From Sphingomonas sp. (GTDB taxonomy: Bacteria > Pseudomonadota > Alphaproteobacteria > Sphingomonadales > Sphingomonadaceae), in assembly GCF_030145815.1 (NCBI RefSeq), contig NZ_JAIXHL010000019.1:40517-104516 (forward strand): a stretch of DNA of 64,000 nucleotides, given 5' to 3'. Position 1 is the first letter of the stretch. Every line of letters begins with the position of its first letter. Shown here in pieces: positions 8,762-17,714 of the stretch. The notes below the pieces were generated by a model. It searched no databases, was not told the origin of the DNA, and saw only the letters and a program-made list of their open reading frames with translations. Both the position numbers and the translations under genes were made by a program.

Positions 8762-8764
8762 GCC

Positions 8765-11700
8765 ATGATCGAACGTATTGTCACCTTTGCGGTCGAGCGG
8801 CGCTGGTTCGTCCTGCTCATGACCCTCATCGCCACCGTCATCGGCGCCGTCTCGTTGAGCCGGCTACCGATCGATGCGGTTCCCGACATCACCAACAACC
8901 AAGTCCAGATCAATATCCGCGCGCCCGCGCTCTCACCCGAGTTGGTCGAGAAGCAGGTCGCCTTCCCGATCGAGACCGCGCTCGCCGGCGTGCCCGGTCT
9001 CGAACATACCCGCTCGCTCAGCCGCAACGGCTTCGCGCAGGTGACCGCAGTGTTCACCGATTCCACCAACATCTATTTCGCACGCCAGCAGGTCGCGGAG
9101 CGGCTGCGCACCGCGGAGGAAAGCCTGCCTGCGGGTGCGACACCAGAAATGGGTCCGATCGCCACGGGTCTTGGTGAAGTCTATATGTGGACCGTCCACA
9201 TGGCCCACCGGCCCGAGGACAAGCACAAGCCCGGCGAACCGGGTATCCAGCCCGACGGGAGCTACCTGACGCCTGAGGGTGAACGGCTGGTGAGCGAAGC
9301 CGACAAAGCAACCTATCTGCGCACGACGCAGGACTGGATCGTCGCGCCGCTGCTCAAATCCGTTCCGGGCCTTGCCGGCGTCGATTCGATCGGCGGCTAT
9401 GTCAAGCAGTTCCAGGTCGTCCCTGACGTGCAGCGGCTGACCGCACTGAAGCTCAGCCTCGGAGACCTCGCGACCGCGCTCGAGGAGAACAACAGCGCGG
9501 TCGGCGCGGGCACGGTCGACCGCAACGGCGAGGGTCTGGCGGTGCGTTCGGATGCGCGCATCGCCAACGCCGACCAGCTCGGACGCACCGTCATCGCCAC
9601 CCGCGAAGGTGTGCCGATCCTGCTCAATCAGGTCGCGACTGTGCGCACCGGCCAGGCGATCCGCATGGGTTCGGCCTCGGAAAATGCCCAGGAAGTCGTC
9701 GTCGGCACCGCGATCATGCGGATCGGGGAGAACAGCCGTAACGTCGCCTCGGCCGTCGCCACGCGGCTCGACGAGGTCAACGCCTCGCTGCCGACCGACA
9801 TCGTCATCCAGCCGGTGCTCGACCGCACCGGGCTGGTCAATTCGACGATCAAGACGGTGGCGAAGAACCTCTCCGAAGGCGCGCTGCTGGTCATCGTCGT
9901 GCTGTTCCTGCTGCTCGGCAATTTCCGCGCGGCGCTGATCGCGGCGCTGGTGATCCCGGTCACCATGCTGATGACCAGCTTCGGCATGTTGCGCGGCGGC
10001 GTTTCGGCCAATCTGATGAGCCTTGGCGCGTTGGACTTCGGCCTGATCGTCGACGGCGCGGTGATCATCGTCGAGAATGCGCTGAGACGCATCGCCGAAC
10101 GTCAGCACCATATCGGCCGCACGCTCGACAAGGGGGAACGGCTGTCGGTAGTGGCGGGCGCGGCGCGCGAGATGATCCGGCCCTCGGTCTATGGCCAGGC
10201 GATCATCATCCTCGTCTATGTGCCGCTGCTCACCCTGACCGGGGTCGAGGGCAAGACCTTCACGCCGATGGCACTGACCGTCATCCTCGCGCTGGCCTTC
10301 GCCTTCGTGCTCTCGTTGACCTTCGTGCCGGCGATGCTCGCGATCTGGCTGTCCAAGCCGGTCGAGGAGAAGGAGGGCCGGATCATGTCCTGGCTCAAGC
10401 GCCGCTATGAACCCGGTCTCGACCGGGCGATGGCGCGGCCGCGTGTCACGATCCTCGCGGGCGTCGGCGCTTTCCTGCTCGCGATCCTCGCCTTCATGAC
10501 CCTGGGTCAGGAGTTTCTGCCTCAGCTCGACGAAGGCGACGCGACCGTCCAGGTGTTACGTGTCCCGGGTACCTCGGTCGAGCAGAGCCAGGCGATGCAG
10601 TTCCAGGTCGAAAAGGCGATCTCGAGCATTCCCGAGGTCAAATTCGTCTTCTCAAAGACCGGCACCGCCGAGCTCGCCTCGGATCCGATGCCGCCCAACA
10701 TCTCCGACACTTTCGTCATCATGAAGAAGCACGCGGACTGGCCCGACCCCAGCCTCACCAAGGCCGAGGTCGTCGCCAAGATCGAGAAGGCGCTGGAGGG
10801 GCTTCCCGGCAACGCGTTCGAGATCAGCCAGCCGATCCAGATGCGGTTCAACGAGCTCATCGCAGGCGTGCGCGGCGACATCGCGGTCAAGGTGTTCGGC
10901 GACGACACCGACGCGATGAACGATACCGCCAACAAAATCGCCGGCATCCTGCGCGGCGTGGACGGCGCTACCGACGTCCGCGTCGAACAGACCGAGGGAC
11001 TACCGATGCTCGACATCCGCCCCAATCGAGATGCCATGGCGCGGCTCGGAATCACCGCGCGGGTCATGCAGGATACCGTCGCCGCCGCGATCGGCGGGCG
11101 CGACGCCGGCATGATCTTCGAAGGTGACCGGCGCTTCGCGGTGACCATCCGGCTGACCGATGCCGCGCGCGCCGACCTCCAGACATTGGGGCAGGTACCG
11201 GTGCCGACTCCCGACGGGGCGTTCGTCCCGCTCGAGAGCGTCGCCGATATCGCGGTGACCTCCGGTCCCAACCAGATCAGCCGCGAGAATGGCAAGCGCC
11301 GCGTGGTGGTTCAGGCCAATGTCCGCGGCCGCGATGTGGCCGGGGTGGTCGAAGATGCGCGGGCGGCGATCGCGCGCGACGTTCGCCTGCCCGCCGGCCA
11401 GTATCTCGAATGGGGCGGCCAGTTCGAGAATCTCCAATCGGCTAGCGCCCGGCTCATGCTCGTGGTCCCGGCCTGCTTCGCGCTCATCATCCTGCTGCTC
11501 TACGGGGCATTGGGAAGCGTACGCGACGCAGCGATCGTGTTCACCGGCGTGCCGCTCGCGTTGGTTGGCGGGGTACTCGCCTTGTTCCTGAGGGGTATGC
11601 CCTTCTCGATCTCGGCAGCCGTTGGCTTCATCGCCCTGTCTGGCATCGCGGTTTTGAACGGGCTGGTCATGGTCACCTCGATCCAGGACCTGATGGCGCG

Positions 11701-11995
11701 CGGCGTCAGCCGGGCCGAGGCGGCCTATCAAGGTGCGCTCGCGCGGTTGCGGCCGGTAGTGATGACCGCGTTGGTCGCCTCGCTTGGCTTCGTGCCGATG
11801 GCGATCGCCACCGGATCGGGCGCCGAGGTGCAGAAGCCGCTCGCCACCGTGGTGATCGGCGGCCTGATCTCGGCGACGTTGCTCACCCTGTTCGTCCTAC
11901 CGACGCTATACGCCCGCTACGGACGTCGCGAGACCGATGTTAGTGAAGTCGAGACGCCGTCGTCGCAGGGAGGAACGCCGCTCCCCGCCCACTAA
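8765..11995 (+). CDS. czcA: CzcA-type heavy-metal RND transporter (HME1-like)
   Basis: A full-length 1076-residue heavy-metal efflux RND pump. The N-terminal span (VTFAVERRWFVLLMTLIATVIG) is followed by the porter domain with LPIDAVPDITNNQVQI. The transmembrane-helix-4 motif ALDFGLIVDGAVIIVEN places acidic residues at D424, D430 and E437. These have the same spacing as the proton-relay residues of CzcA and fit the HME1 (Co/Zn/Cd) signature. The second porter and membrane half are complete, ending in a flexible tail. The pump exports periplasmic or cytosolic divalent cations through CzcB and CzcC using the proton gradient. Exact metal preference cannot be read from sequence. Confidence 0.95.
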   Translation: MIERIVTFAVERRWFVLLMTLIATVIGAVSLSRLPIDAVPDITNNQVQINIRAPALSPELVEKQVAFPIETALAGVPGLEHTRSLSRNGFAQVTAVFTDSTNIYFARQQVAERLRTAEESLPAGATPEMGPIATGLGEVYMWTVHMAHRPEDKHKPGEPGIQPDGSYLTPEGERLVSEADKATYLRTTQDWIVAPLLKSVPGLAGVDSIGGYVKQFQVVPDVQRLTALKLSLGDLATALEENNSAVGAGTVDRNGEGLAVRSDARIANADQLGRTVIATREGVPILLNQVATVRTGQAIRMGSASENAQEVVVGTAIMRIGENSRNVASAVATRLDEVNASLPTDIVIQPVLDRTGLVNSTIKTVAKNLSEGALLVIVVLFLLLGNFRAALIAALVIPVTMLMTSFGMLRGGVSANLMSLGALDFGLIVDGAVIIVENALRRIAERQHHIGRTLDKGERLSVVAGAAREMIRPSVYGQAIIILVYVPLLTLTGVEGKTFTPMALTVILALAFAFVLSLTFVPAMLAIWLSKPVEEKEGRIMSWLKRRYEPGLDRAMARPRVTILAGVGAFLLAILAFMTLGQEFLPQLDEGDATVQVLRVPGTSVEQSQAMQFQVEKAISSIPEVKFVFSKTGTAELASDPMPPNISDTFVIMKKHADWPDPSLTKAEVVAKIEKALEGLPGNAFEISQPIQMRFNELIAGVRGDIAVKVFGDDTDAMNDTANKIAGILRGVDGATDVRVEQTEGLPMLDIRPNRDAMARLGITARVMQDTVAAAIGGRDAGMIFEGDRRFAVTIRLTDAARADLQTLGQVPVPTPDGAFVPLESVADIAVTSGPNQISRENGKRRVVVQANVRGRDVAGVVEDARAAIARDVRLPAGQYLEWGGQFENLQSASARLMLVVPACFALIILLLYGALGSVRDAAIVFTGVPLALVGGVLALFLRGMPFSISAAVGFIALSGIAVLNGLVMVTSIQDLMARGVSRAEAAYQGALARLRPVVMTALVASLGFVPMAIATGSGAEVQKPLATVVIGGLISATLLTLFVLPTLYARYGRRETDVSEVETPSSQGGTPLPAH

Positions 11996-12004
11996 GGTAA
12001 CCCG

Positions 12005-12032
12005 GACCCGCCGCCGCGTGCGGCGGCGGGTC
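12005..12032 (+). terminator. Strong GC hairpin after czcA
   Basis: Arms GACCCGCCGCCGC and GCGGCGGCGGGTC pair perfectly around a two-base centre, ten bases after the czcA stop. There is no U-tract, so it may be a weak terminator, an attenuator or an mRNA-end stabiliser that lowers expression of the genes that follow. Confidence 0.45.
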
Positions 12033-12053
12033 TCCGATCCGGAATGCTGGACC

Positions 12054-12659
12054 ATGGCTCAACCGCAAGCCGACGACCGCCGCGAACGCCGCACCTTATG
12101 GTGGGTTCTGGCACTCAACGTGATGCTGGCGGGCGGTTTTCTCGGCGCCGGGCTCGTCGGCGATTCGAGCGCACTAATCGCCAACGGCCTCGACAATCTC
12201 TCTGATGCGGCGGTCTATGCGTTGAGCCTCGTGGCGCTCAGCCACGGACTGGCGTGGAAGCGCCGCGCAGCCAATGTGTCAGGCGCAATGCTGCTGCTGT
12301 TCGCGGTCGGTATCCTCATCGATGTCGGCCGGCGCTATGTCCAGGGCAGCGAGCCGATCGGCGCCACCATGATGATCATGGCCGCGATCGCCGCCGCCGT
12401 GAATTATCTGTGCCTGCGCCTGTTACAGCGGCTCGAGGCGCCTGATGTCAATCTTCGCGCCGCGACCACTTTCAGCTTCAACGACTTCATTTCCAATGGC
12501 GGGATCCTCGTCGCCGGCCTCCTTGTGCTGTGGCTCGGCAGCAACTGGCCCGACCTCGTCGTCGGCCTGCTCACCGCGCTGATCGCGATCAAGGGCGGCA
12601 TCGAGATTCTGCGCGATACCCATCGGCAATCCCATCGCGACCGGGAGGAGACATCATGA
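12054..12659 (+). CDS. CDF-like cation transporter (short, membrane domain only)
   Basis: A 201-residue integral membrane protein with about six hydrophobic segments and no cytoplasmic C-terminal domain. The helix-2 site reads LDNLSD (DxxxD). The helix-5 site reads NDFISN (DxxxN) instead of the canonical HxxxD. Two further proteins in this window (17715 and 18901) share this DxxxD/DxxxN version, so the three form one subfamily. It would move divalent cations out of the cytosol in exchange for protons. The ATG is the first one that leaves only a short polar N-terminus; the upstream frame is arginine-rich. Its stop overlaps the next gene in ATGA. Confidence 0.8.
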   Translation: MAQPQADDRRERRTLWWVLALNVMLAGGFLGAGLVGDSSALIANGLDNLSDAAVYALSLVALSHGLAWKRRAANVSGAMLLLFAVGILIDVGRRYVQGSEPIGATMMIMAAIAAAVNYLCLRLLQRLEAPDVNLRAATTFSFNDFISNGGILVAGLLVLWLGSNWPDLVVGLLTALIAIKGGIEILRDTHRQSHRDREETS

Positions 12660-15130
12660 CCGAGATACTGCGCATTGATATCCCTGTAGTGCTGCCCGAG
12701 GTCGCCGACGCGGCCGACGCCTGTGTCGCGCGATTGACCGCTGAACTTGCCGGCCGTCGCGGCATCGCAGAAGCGCATGTCGTTCCTGCGGCCGGCGAGG
12801 CGCCCGCGCATCTGTGCGTCCATTACGATCCGGACATCGTCTCGCTGGTGCGGATCCGCGAGCTCGCTACCGCCGCCGGCGCGAACATCACCGAGCGCTT
12901 CGGCCATCTTCGCTGGGACGTCGAGGGGATCAGCCATCAGCGCCGCGCGCGCAGCATTGCCGAACAGCTTCAGCGCGTGAACGGGGTGATCGAGGCAGAG
13001 GCGAGCGCATCGGGCACGCTGCGGATCGAGTTCGACCGCACGCTGACCTCCGAAGCGGCGTTGCGCAGCTTCCTCGACCAGCTCGGGGTGCATGAGCGCA
13101 AGACGCCCGCCAACGCACCCGCTGTCACGCCGGACAGAGGCGCCGGCGACGATCACGCCGGGCATGATCATGGCGAGGGCGAACACGGCCATGCCCATGG
13201 CGGCCTGCTCGGCCCCAACACCGAGTTGTTCTTCGCGCTGGCCTGCGGCGCACTGCTCGGCATCGGCTTCCTGCTCGAAACTCTGGCCGCCGTTCCCGAA
13301 TGGCTGCCACTCGCACTCTATATCGGCGCCTATGGCTTTGGCGGCTGGTTCACACTGCGCGAGGCGATCGACAATCTGCGCCTCAAGAAATTCGAAATCG
13401 ACACGCTGATGCTGGTCGCCGCGGCCGGCGCGGCGGCGCTTGGCGCTTGGGCAGAAGGGGCGCTGCTCCTGTTCCTGTTCAGCCTCGGCCATGCACTCGA
13501 ACATTATGCCATGGGCCGCGCCAAGCGCGCGATCGAGGCGCTGGCCGAACTCGCGCCGCAGACTGCGCTCGTCCGCCGCGGCGAAGCGCTCGTCGAGCTG
13601 CCGGTCGAGGACCTCGTGATCGGTGACACCGTGGTCGTCAAGCCCGATGAGCGCCTCCCCGCCGACGGGTTCCTCGTCAAGGGCACGAGCAGCGTCAACC
13701 AGGCGCCGGTCACCGGCGAAAGCATGCCGGTCGACAAGCGTCCCGTGCCTGATGAAGCTGCAGCGCGCGCGCAGCCCGAAGCGCTCGAAGCCGCCTATCG
13801 CGTGTTCGCCGGCACGATCAACGGCAGCGGGCTGATTGAGGTCGAGGTCACCCGCAAGTCGACAGAATCCGCGCTCGCTCGCGTCGTCCAGCTGGTCAGC
13901 GAGGCCGAGACCCAGAAGTCGCCGACCCAGCGCTTCACCGAACGCTTCGAGCGGGTGTTCGTGCCTGCTGTGCTCGGGCTGACCGTGCTGTTGCTGTTCG
14001 CCTGGGTGGTTGTCGACGAGCCGTTCCGCGATAGCTTCTATCGGGCGATGGCGGTGCTGGTCGCGGCCAGCCCCTGCGCGCTCGCTATCGCCACACCGAG
14101 CGCGGTGCTCTCGGGTGTCGCGCGCGCGGCGCGCGGCGGTGTGCTGATCAAGGGAGGTGGGCCGCTGGAGGAACTGGGTTCGCTGAAGGCGATCGCGTTC
14201 GACAAGACCGGCACGCTCACCGAAGGGCGCCCGCGTATCACCGACATCGTGCCGGCCCAGGGCATCGATCCCAGTGAACTGCTCGCCGCCGCGGTCGCGG
14301 TCGAGCGGCTAAGTGACCATCCACTCGCCCGCGCGATCGCGCGCGATGGCCAGGATCGGCTCGGCGAACGCGAGGTGCCGCCCGCACATGACCTGATCAG
14401 CATCACTGGCCAGGGCGTTCGCGCGACGCTGGACGGCGAGACGGTGCTGATTGGCAAGGCCGAGATGTTCGGGGTCGGGGCCATCGCGCCGCTGTCCGGC
14501 GAAATGGCGGGCGCGATCGCCGCGCTGCGCGAGCAGGGCCGGACCACCATGGTGGTCCGGCGCGGGGTGCAGGATCTGGGCGCGATCGGGCTGATGGACA
14601 CGCCACGCGCTGCGGCGAAGGAAGCGATCGCCCGTATCCACGCGATGGGTATCACCCGGATGATCATGATCTCGGGCGATCATCAGAAGGTCGCCGAGTC
14701 GATCGCCAAGGAGGTGGGGCTCGACGAGGCCTGGGGCGACCTCATGCCCGAGGACAAGGTCGAGGCGATCCGCAAACTGCGCGCCACCGACAAGGTCGCG
14801 ATGGTCGGCGACGGCGTCAACGACGCACCGGCGATGGCCAATGCCACCGTCGGCATCGCGATGGGCGCGGCCGGCTCCGATGTCGCGCTTGAGACCGCCG
14901 ATGTCGCACTGATGGCGGACGATCTCGCGCATCTGCCGTTCGCGGTCGGGCTCAGTCGCGCAACCCGCCGGATCATCCGCCAGAATTTGGTGGTGAGCCT
15001 TGGCGTGGTCGCGGTGCTCGTGCCGGCGACGATCTTGGGGCTCGGTATCGGTCCCGCCGTGATGGCGCATGAGGGCTCGACGCTCGTCGTCGTGTTCAAT
15101 GCACTGCGGCTGCTCGGATACCGCAAATGA
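12656..15130 (+). CDS. P1B-4 type heavy-metal translocating ATPase
   Basis: This 824-residue P-type ATPase has all catalytic motifs: TGES at 353, DKTGT at 516, an HPLARAI nucleotide-site motif and GDGVNDAPA. The membrane metal site is SPC (472-474) and the last helix region contains HEGST. SPC with HEG-S/G-T defines the P1B-4 group (CtpD, CoaT, CzcP) linked to Co, Zn, Cd, Ni or Fe export. The N-terminus holds two HMA-like folds without CxxC, and a histidine-rich linker (about 165-183, GHDHGEGEHGHAHGG). A GGGAGGAG site precedes the ATG. It is coupled by ATGA overlaps to the genes on both sides and likely removes cytosolic metal for CzcCBA to expel. Confidence 0.93.
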   Translation: MTEILRIDIPVVLPEVADAADACVARLTAELAGRRGIAEAHVVPAAGEAPAHLCVHYDPDIVSLVRIRELATAAGANITERFGHLRWDVEGISHQRRARSIAEQLQRVNGVIEAEASASGTLRIEFDRTLTSEAALRSFLDQLGVHERKTPANAPAVTPDRGAGDDHAGHDHGEGEHGHAHGGLLGPNTELFFALACGALLGIGFLLETLAAVPEWLPLALYIGAYGFGGWFTLREAIDNLRLKKFEIDTLMLVAAAGAAALGAWAEGALLLFLFSLGHALEHYAMGRAKRAIEALAELAPQTALVRRGEALVELPVEDLVIGDTVVVKPDERLPADGFLVKGTSSVNQAPVTGESMPVDKRPVPDEAAARAQPEALEAAYRVFAGTINGSGLIEVEVTRKSTESALARVVQLVSEAETQKSPTQRFTERFERVFVPAVLGLTVLLLFAWVVVDEPFRDSFYRAMAVLVAASPCALAIATPSAVLSGVARAARGGVLIKGGGPLEELGSLKAIAFDKTGTLTEGRPRITDIVPAQGIDPSELLAAAVAVERLSDHPLARAIARDGQDRLGEREVPPAHDLISITGQGVRATLDGETVLIGKAEMFGVGAIAPLSGEMAGAIAALREQGRTTMVVRRGVQDLGAIGLMDTPRAAAKEAIARIHAMGITRMIMISGDHQKVAESIAKEVGLDEAWGDLMPEDKVEAIRKLRATDKVAMVGDGVNDAPAMANATVGIAMGAAGSDVALETADVALMADDLAHLPFAVGLSRATRRIIRQNLVVSLGVVAVLVPATILGLGIGPAVMAHEGSTLVVVFNALRLLGYRK

Positions 15131-16326
15131 CCGGGAACGACCCCGCCGGCCGCGCCGGGGCTGCCGCAGTTAACCCCGCGTTCCTCTATATGGATGCGTT
15201 ACGCGCCGTTCTCGCGCTCGTCGTCGCCTTCGGCCATATCTGGGCGCTGCTGATCGCGGACTACCGGCCGACCGACGACCTTCTCGTCAAGTCTCTCTAC
15301 CTTGCCGCCGGCTTCGGCCACCCCGCGGTGATCCTGTTCTTCGTGCTCAGCGGCTTCTGGATCACGCGCAGCATCCTGCTCACGCCGCCAGCGCGCTGGA
15401 CCTGGTCGGGCTATCTCAAGGATCGCCTCGTAAGGCTGCTGCTGGTGGTGGTACCGGCGCTACTGCTCGGCGGCCTGTTCGACTTTGCCGGGGTCGCCAC
15501 GAGCTCGCCGACCCATCTCGGGCAGACCGGCAGCTATGTCTTGCCGCGCAGCGTCGCGACCTACCTCACCCTTCCCGACTTTCTCGGCAATCTCGTCTTC
15601 CTCCAGGGGCTGGTGGTGGCGCCATTCGGCTCTAATGGCCCGTTGTGGAGCCTCGCCTATGAGTTCTGGTTCTATATCTGGTTTCCTGCGCTGTGGTTCG
15701 CGCTGACGCAGCGGCGTTTCTCCTTCGCGCTGCTCACCCTCGCGCTCGGCATCGTCTATCCCGACCTGTTCTTCCACTTCCTGAGTTGGCTGTTCGGCAC
15801 ACTGCTCTTCCTCGTCTATCGCTGGTGCGAGGCCAATCGCACCCGAGTCGGCGCCATCCGTGACACGCTCTGGCTGCCCGGCGCGCTCCTGTTCGTGGCA
15901 ACCCTCGCCTGGGGACGCACAGGCGCGTTTGCCGCCGAGGATCCGGTGCTCGCGTTCAGTTTCGCGATGTTGCTGCTAGGGTTGCTTCTGCGACGCACGC
16001 CGGCGCTTCCCGGGATTGCCCACCTCGCGCGCTACGGCCGCGAAACGAGCTTCTCGCTCTACGCGATCCATTTCCCGCTGATGGCGCTGGCGACCGCGGC
16101 GCTCATCGCCGCCGAGCGCCTGCCGCCCGACCCGCAAGCGATCGCCTGGGCGCTTGCGATCCTCGCCGCCTCGGCGTTTGCTGCTTGGGGGTTCGCGCGC
16201 GGCACTGAATCCCATACCGCAAGGGTGCGCGACTGGCTTGGCCGCGCCACAAGTGCCGGCACCCAAAGGCTCGCCGCGACCGAGAGCGGGATGGTTCTAG
16301 GGAGGCGCCGCCATGATCGCCGCTGA
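15127..16326 (+). CDS. Acyltransferase family 3 membrane protein (OafA/YrhL-like)
   Basis: A 399-residue protein with about ten transmembrane segments. The family's N-terminal pattern is present: LYMDALRAVLALVVAFGHIW with the conserved histidine, then FFVLSGFWITRS. PLWSLAYEFWFY is the other hallmark stretch, and SLYAIHFPL lies near the end. Members transfer acyl groups to cell-surface sugars or other envelope molecules. Its start overlaps the ATPase stop (ATGA), so it is part of the metal operon, perhaps altering the envelope under metal stress. That role is inference; the acceptor is unknown. Confidence 0.88.
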   Translation: MTGNDPAGRAGAAAVNPAFLYMDALRAVLALVVAFGHIWALLIADYRPTDDLLVKSLYLAAGFGHPAVILFFVLSGFWITRSILLTPPARWTWSGYLKDRLVRLLLVVVPALLLGGLFDFAGVATSSPTHLGQTGSYVLPRSVATYLTLPDFLGNLVFLQGLVVAPFGSNGPLWSLAYEFWFYIWFPALWFALTQRRFSFALLTLALGIVYPDLFFHFLSWLFGTLLFLVYRWCEANRTRVGAIRDTLWLPGALLFVATLAWGRTGAFAAEDPVLAFSFAMLLLGLLLRRTPALPGIAHLARYGRETSFSLYAIHFPLMALATAALIAAERLPPDPQAIAWALAILAASAFAAWGFARGTESHTARVRDWLGRATSAGTQRLAATESGMVLGRRRHDRR

Positions 16327-16780
16327 GAACGAAATCGCTATTCCTGCCCGCCCCGAAGCGGTCTGGGAGGTGCTGCTCGACTTTGAGCGCTATCCGAGTT
16401 GGCACCCCTTCATCGAGCTCGTGGGGGACCCCTCACTCGGCGCGAAGATCGAGTATCGCTACACCGGCAAGATGCTCGGGATGGGGCGGTTGCGCAAGAT
16501 GCACAGCTTCGCGCGGATCACGGCGCTCGCGGCGCCCATCGAATTCGCATGGCGCATGAGCATGGGCTCGTTCCTGTTCCGGATCGACGAAAGCTACCGC
16601 CTTGAGCGGCATCCGACCGGGACCCGGCTTGCGCATCGTGTCGAGTATCGCGGCGTGGTCGCCCGGCTTTGGCGAGCAGGCATCACCAGTCGTGCCCATG
16701 TCATGATATGCGAGACCGATACAGCGTTGCGTGCCCGCTTCGTGAAGCGCCCGCCGCCACGCAAGCGAGGGCGTCGATGA
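16313..16780 (+). CDS. SRPBCC (START-like) domain protein
   Basis: A 155-residue soluble protein spanned by one SRPBCC fold. It has the starting pattern ENEIAIPARPEAVWEVLLDFERYPSWHPFI, middle strands around IEYRY and FAWRMSMG, and a long C-terminal helix before a basic tail (KRPPPRKRGRR). This family binds hydrophobic ligands in a deep pocket. It overlaps the acyltransferase end by 14 bases and has a GGGAGG site, so it belongs to the same operon. A lipid or acyl substrate shared with the acyltransferase is a guess. Confidence 0.78.
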   Translation: MIAAENEIAIPARPEAVWEVLLDFERYPSWHPFIELVGDPSLGAKIEYRYTGKMLGMGRLRKMHSFARITALAAPIEFAWRMSMGSFLFRIDESYRLERHPTGTRLAHRVEYRGVVARLWRAGITSRAHVMICETDTALRARFVKRPPPRKRGRR

Positions 16781-17073
16781 ACGATCGCGATTCATCCGGC
16801 CGACAACGCCATCGCCGCCCGTGGAGCGAGGATGACGACCGCGACCTGCGGCAGATGATCGAGGCGCGCGAGTCCGTGGCGCATATCGCCAGCACTTTGC
16901 AACGGACCCAGGACGCGATCCGCGGCCGCGCCGCCCAGTTCAAACTGATCCTGCCATCCGCGTTGCGCCCATGGCGCCGGCATTGGCGTCTCAGGGCGGG
17001 CAACGCGTCGCCAGCCACCCATCCGCAGAAAACCCAATCCGGGGACCCGGCCTCGGACGATGGCGGCAAATGA
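16777..17073 (+). CDS. Small Myb/SANT-like DNA-binding protein
   Basis: A 98-residue basic protein. Residues 13-50 (RRPWSEDDDRDLRQMIEA, IASTLQRTQDAIRGRAAQFKL) match a Myb/SANT-like helix-turn-helix, with the tryptophan and the third-helix pattern typical of such folds. The remaining C-terminus is polar and probably unstructured. It overlaps the preceding stop in ATGA, so it is made together with the SRPBCC protein. It could regulate this operon or bind DNA generally; no target was seen. Confidence 0.65.
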   Translation: MNDRDSSGRQRHRRPWSEDDDRDLRQMIEARESVAHIASTLQRTQDAIRGRAAQFKLILPSALRPWRRHWRLRAGNASPATHPQKTQSGDPASDDGGK

Positions 17074-17258
17074 GCCGCAAGCGACATCAGAGCCGCCGTC
17101 AGAAGTGCGCTCGCTGTTGCATCCGGGACCAACGGCCGTGGGCCTCACCGGTCTGCTCGAGTACCGGTGATCGCTGCACCGCGACGGGGTCGGCACCTGA
17201 GGCTCCTCCTCCCGCGTCGGCTCTCCCGTCACCGCTACATGTTGATGAGGACAAACCC

Positions 17259-17687
17259 ATGCGAGCCCGCACCTTCGCCGCCGCCCTCTTGCTCGCCCCC
17301 TTGCTTGTCGGCTGCATGAACGGACGCTTGCTGACCCCGATCATCGAGGCGCCACCACCCCAGCGCTTCGATATCTATTGGGTAAAAGCCTATGCCGCGC
17401 GCGATGCGGTCATCGTCACTGGCAAGGTCCGGCGCCCACTCGGACGGACGATGCCGGTGTCCGGGCATCTGCACCTCATTGCCTCATTCGGCGATGGCCA
17501 GCCCAAGGCGATTGCCGATACCCGCTGGGGCCCGATCGGCAGCCGCCAACGCAGCGGCAGCTTTTCGGCCCGGATGATAACAACCGACGCCACATCGCTT
17601 AGGCGCATCCGCATTGAGTATCGGCCGGGCCCGGCATGCGCGGTCAACCCACGGGCATCGGCCGCGCATCGCCTGCCCCGGCCATGA
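17259..17687 (+). CDS. Putative lipoprotein of unknown function
   Basis: A 142-residue protein with a signal peptide and lipobox (FAAALLLAPLLVGC). GAGGA upstream of the ATG sets the start. The mature part has beta-rich stretches (RFDIYWVKAYAARDAVIVTGKVRRP, SGHLHLIASFGDGQPKAIADTRW) suggesting a small beta-sandwich; no family is recognised. It is the last rightward gene before the convergent CDF gene. About 185 bases separate it from the SANT-like gene, so it may have its own promoter. Confidence 0.65.
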   Translation: MRARTFAAALLLAPLLVGCMNGRLLTPIIEAPPPQRFDIYWVKAYAARDAVIVTGKVRRPLGRTMPVSGHLHLIASFGDGQPKAIADTRWGPIGSRQRSGSFSARMITTDATSLRRIRIEYRPGPACAVNPRASAAHRLPRP

Positions 17688-17714
17688 TCGCAGCGATCGG
17701 GTTTTGGAGATCTA

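Noticed and set aside
17060..17170. Short plus-strand ORF of 36 codons with ordinary composition
   Set aside because: It lacks a ribosome site, overlaps the end of the SANT-like gene and ends early; too weak to call a gene.
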